Source: a virus. Taken from it: DNA of 24,616 bases. Made by a program: the position numbers and the translations under genes. Of this stretch, positions 23,686 to 24,616 are shown one piece after another. The stretch covers positions 1 to 24,616 of the IMG/VR virus record IMGVR_UViG_3300008107_000372; one strand, written 5' to 3'. Under the pieces are notes generated by a model. The model was not told the origin of the DNA. It ran no database searches and saw only the letters and a list, made by a program, of their open reading frames with translations. Each line of letters begins with the position of its first letter. Position 1 is the first letter of the stretch.

Positions 23686-24616
23686 TGTCTTACCTTGGTA
23701 ATACACCTGAAAATTACAGCTTTGCTTCTGGTTTTGATAGCTATAATGGCAATTCAACAACAACTGATTTTATATTGACTCGTAGAATTGCCGGAGCAAA
23801 TGATGTTATTGCCATAATTGAAAATGTAATTCAAGATCCAATTTCTGCATATACAATTTCTATTAATCCCTTTGGCACTTCAAACATCTCATTTACTTCG
23901 GCGCCTCCAACAGGCACAAACAACATTGTAGTTCGTTATAACTATGAAAGACTTGTTGCATATAATCTCGTTACTGATGCACAACTACAAGCAGGTTCTG
24001 TAACTGAATCCAAACTTGCAGCAGGATCAGTAACAAACACAAAATTAGGATCAGGTGCAGTAACGGGTGACAAGTTAGGAACAGGTGCTGTAAGTGGTAA
24101 CAATATTAACTATGGTGGCATCATCATATCTGGCAATATTATAGGTGCTTCATCCATAAGTGGTAACAACATCGGTACGAATGCTGTTAGTGGCAACAAC
24201 ATCGGTGTTGGTGCTGTTAGTGGTAATAACATCGGTGTCGGCGCAGTAAGTGGCAACAACATTGGTTTAAATGCTGTTACTGGTAATACACTTGCATCTA
24301 GTATCATTCGCGCAAACAATATTGTTCCTGCTACTATCACAGGAAACTTAATTGCAGTTGGAACAATCACAGCAAACTTATTAACAGCAAATGCAGTAAG
24401 TGGTAACAACATTGGTTACTATGCTGTTGGTTCAAACAATATGTCATTCACAGGCGTTACTGCTGCTAACTATGGTGGTTCAAGTAGTGTGCCAACAATT
24501 AGTGTAGATGGCGCTGGTCGTATCACTTATGCGGCTAATGTATCAATTTCATCATCAGCCATACCAACAATGGATGTTAAAACAACTGGCACATCTGCAA
24601 CCTGGACTATTCCTTC
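23685..24616 (+). CDS. Tail fibre protein, 5' part, runs off right edge
   Basis: The frame is open from ATG 23685 to the window end, giving 310 codons of a longer protein. The N-terminal 100 residues (SYLGNTPENYSFASGFDSYN, DFILTRRIAGANDV, ISAYTISINPFGTSNISFTS, FTSAPPTGTNNIVVRYNY) form a domain common in aquatic phage fibres. A 10-residue repeat region follows, with units like GAVSGNNIGV, from about residue 103 to 252. After it comes a NYGGSSSVPTISVDGAGRIT motif often seen before a receptor-binding end. The repeats suggest a slender trimeric shaft. Receptor-binding residues lie beyond the window. It starts on the last base of the preceding stop. Confidence 0.8.
   Translation, partial: MSYLGNTPENYSFASGFDSYNGNSTTTDFILTRRIAGANDVIAIIENVIQDPISAYTISINPFGTSNISFTSAPPTGTNNIVVRYNYERLVAYNLVTDAQLQAGSVTESKLAAGSVTNTKLGSGAVTGDKLGTGAVSGNNINYGGIIISGNIIGASSISGNNIGTNAVSGNNIGVGAVSGNNIGVGAVSGNNIGLNAVTGNTLASSIIRANNIVPATITGNLIAVGTITANLLTANAVSGNNIGYYAVGSNNMSFTGVTAANYGGSSSVPTISVDGAGRITYAANVSISSSAIPTMDVKTTGTSATWTIP
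23991..24440 (+). repeat. 30-bp / 10-residue tandem repeats in the fibre gene
   Basis: About 15 units of 10 residues follow the pattern (G/N)A(V/I)(S/T)xNxIG. The first units are AGSVTESKLA-type and later ones GAVSGNNIGV-type. The DNA of three adjacent units near 24180-24270 is nearly identical, with mostly third-position changes, which indicates recent unit duplication. Confidence 0.85.

Noticed and set aside
24180-24270. Regular repeats that could suggest a CRISPR array
   Set aside because: They are contiguous 30-bp units without unique spacers and stay in the fibre reading frame.
24110-24412. Minus-strand 100-codon open frame with LPLTA-type repeats
   Set aside because: It is the antisense shadow of the fibre repeats; its repeat is simply the complement of the GAVSGNN codons.

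Overview
This 24.6 kb window is AT-rich, densely packed and carries the tail/baseplate module of a T4-like contractile-tailed phage (myovirus). No host gene, integrase, tRNA or CRISPR array is visible. The wedge-gene complement, the DUF4815-type giant protein, the coiled-coil protein starting METLRVEGHEHL, the small fibre-associated proteins and the NATAAATA late-promoter-like motifs resemble aquatic T4-like phages of the cyanophage/pelagiphage type. The host cannot be named from this sequence.

Layout: two divergent blocks start from a 33-bp intergenic region at 3153-3185. The leftward (minus) block reads gp4-like head-completion nuclease, gp2-like protein, gp54/gp19-like tube-family protein, gp26-like baseplate/tail-assembly protein, a short gp51-like frame with no good start codon, and the N-terminal part of a protein that runs off the left edge (tape-measure or hub candidate). 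The rightward (plus) block reads gp48-like tube cap, gp53-like wedge, gp27-like hub, gp5-like spike without a lysozyme domain, PAAR tip, a 259-aa unknown, gp25, gp6, a gp7-like wedge, a gp8-like wedge, a 2049-aa DUF4815-type protein, a 75-aa coiled-coil protein, a 161-aa fibre-like protein, a 111-aa conserved structural protein and a fibre that runs off the right edge.

How the genes work together: gp27, gp5 and PAAR would form the central hub and puncturing spike. gp53, gp25, gp6, gp7-like and gp8-like proteins would form the six wedges. gp48 and gp54-like proteins would close the baseplate and start the tail tube. The 2049-aa protein and the fibre genes would form the outer baseplate and receptor-binding layer. 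gp4-like and gp2-like proteins belong to head completion and DNA-end protection. Most genes abut or overlap by 1-11 bases, which suggests co-transcription and translational coupling.

The strongest unexpected signal is in the leftward block. The gp26-like gene ends in a correctly phased T TTT TTC slippery heptamer two codons before its stop. The following -1 frame is open for 63 codons, has no ATG near its beginning, and ends overlapping the ATG of the next protein. This is the layout of a programmed -1 frameshift tail-assembly-chaperone pair (lambda G/GT type) upstream of a tape-measure gene. Other points are the lysozyme-free spike with a long C-terminal extension past its beta-helix, and a GxGY repeat module present in four consecutive baseplate genes.
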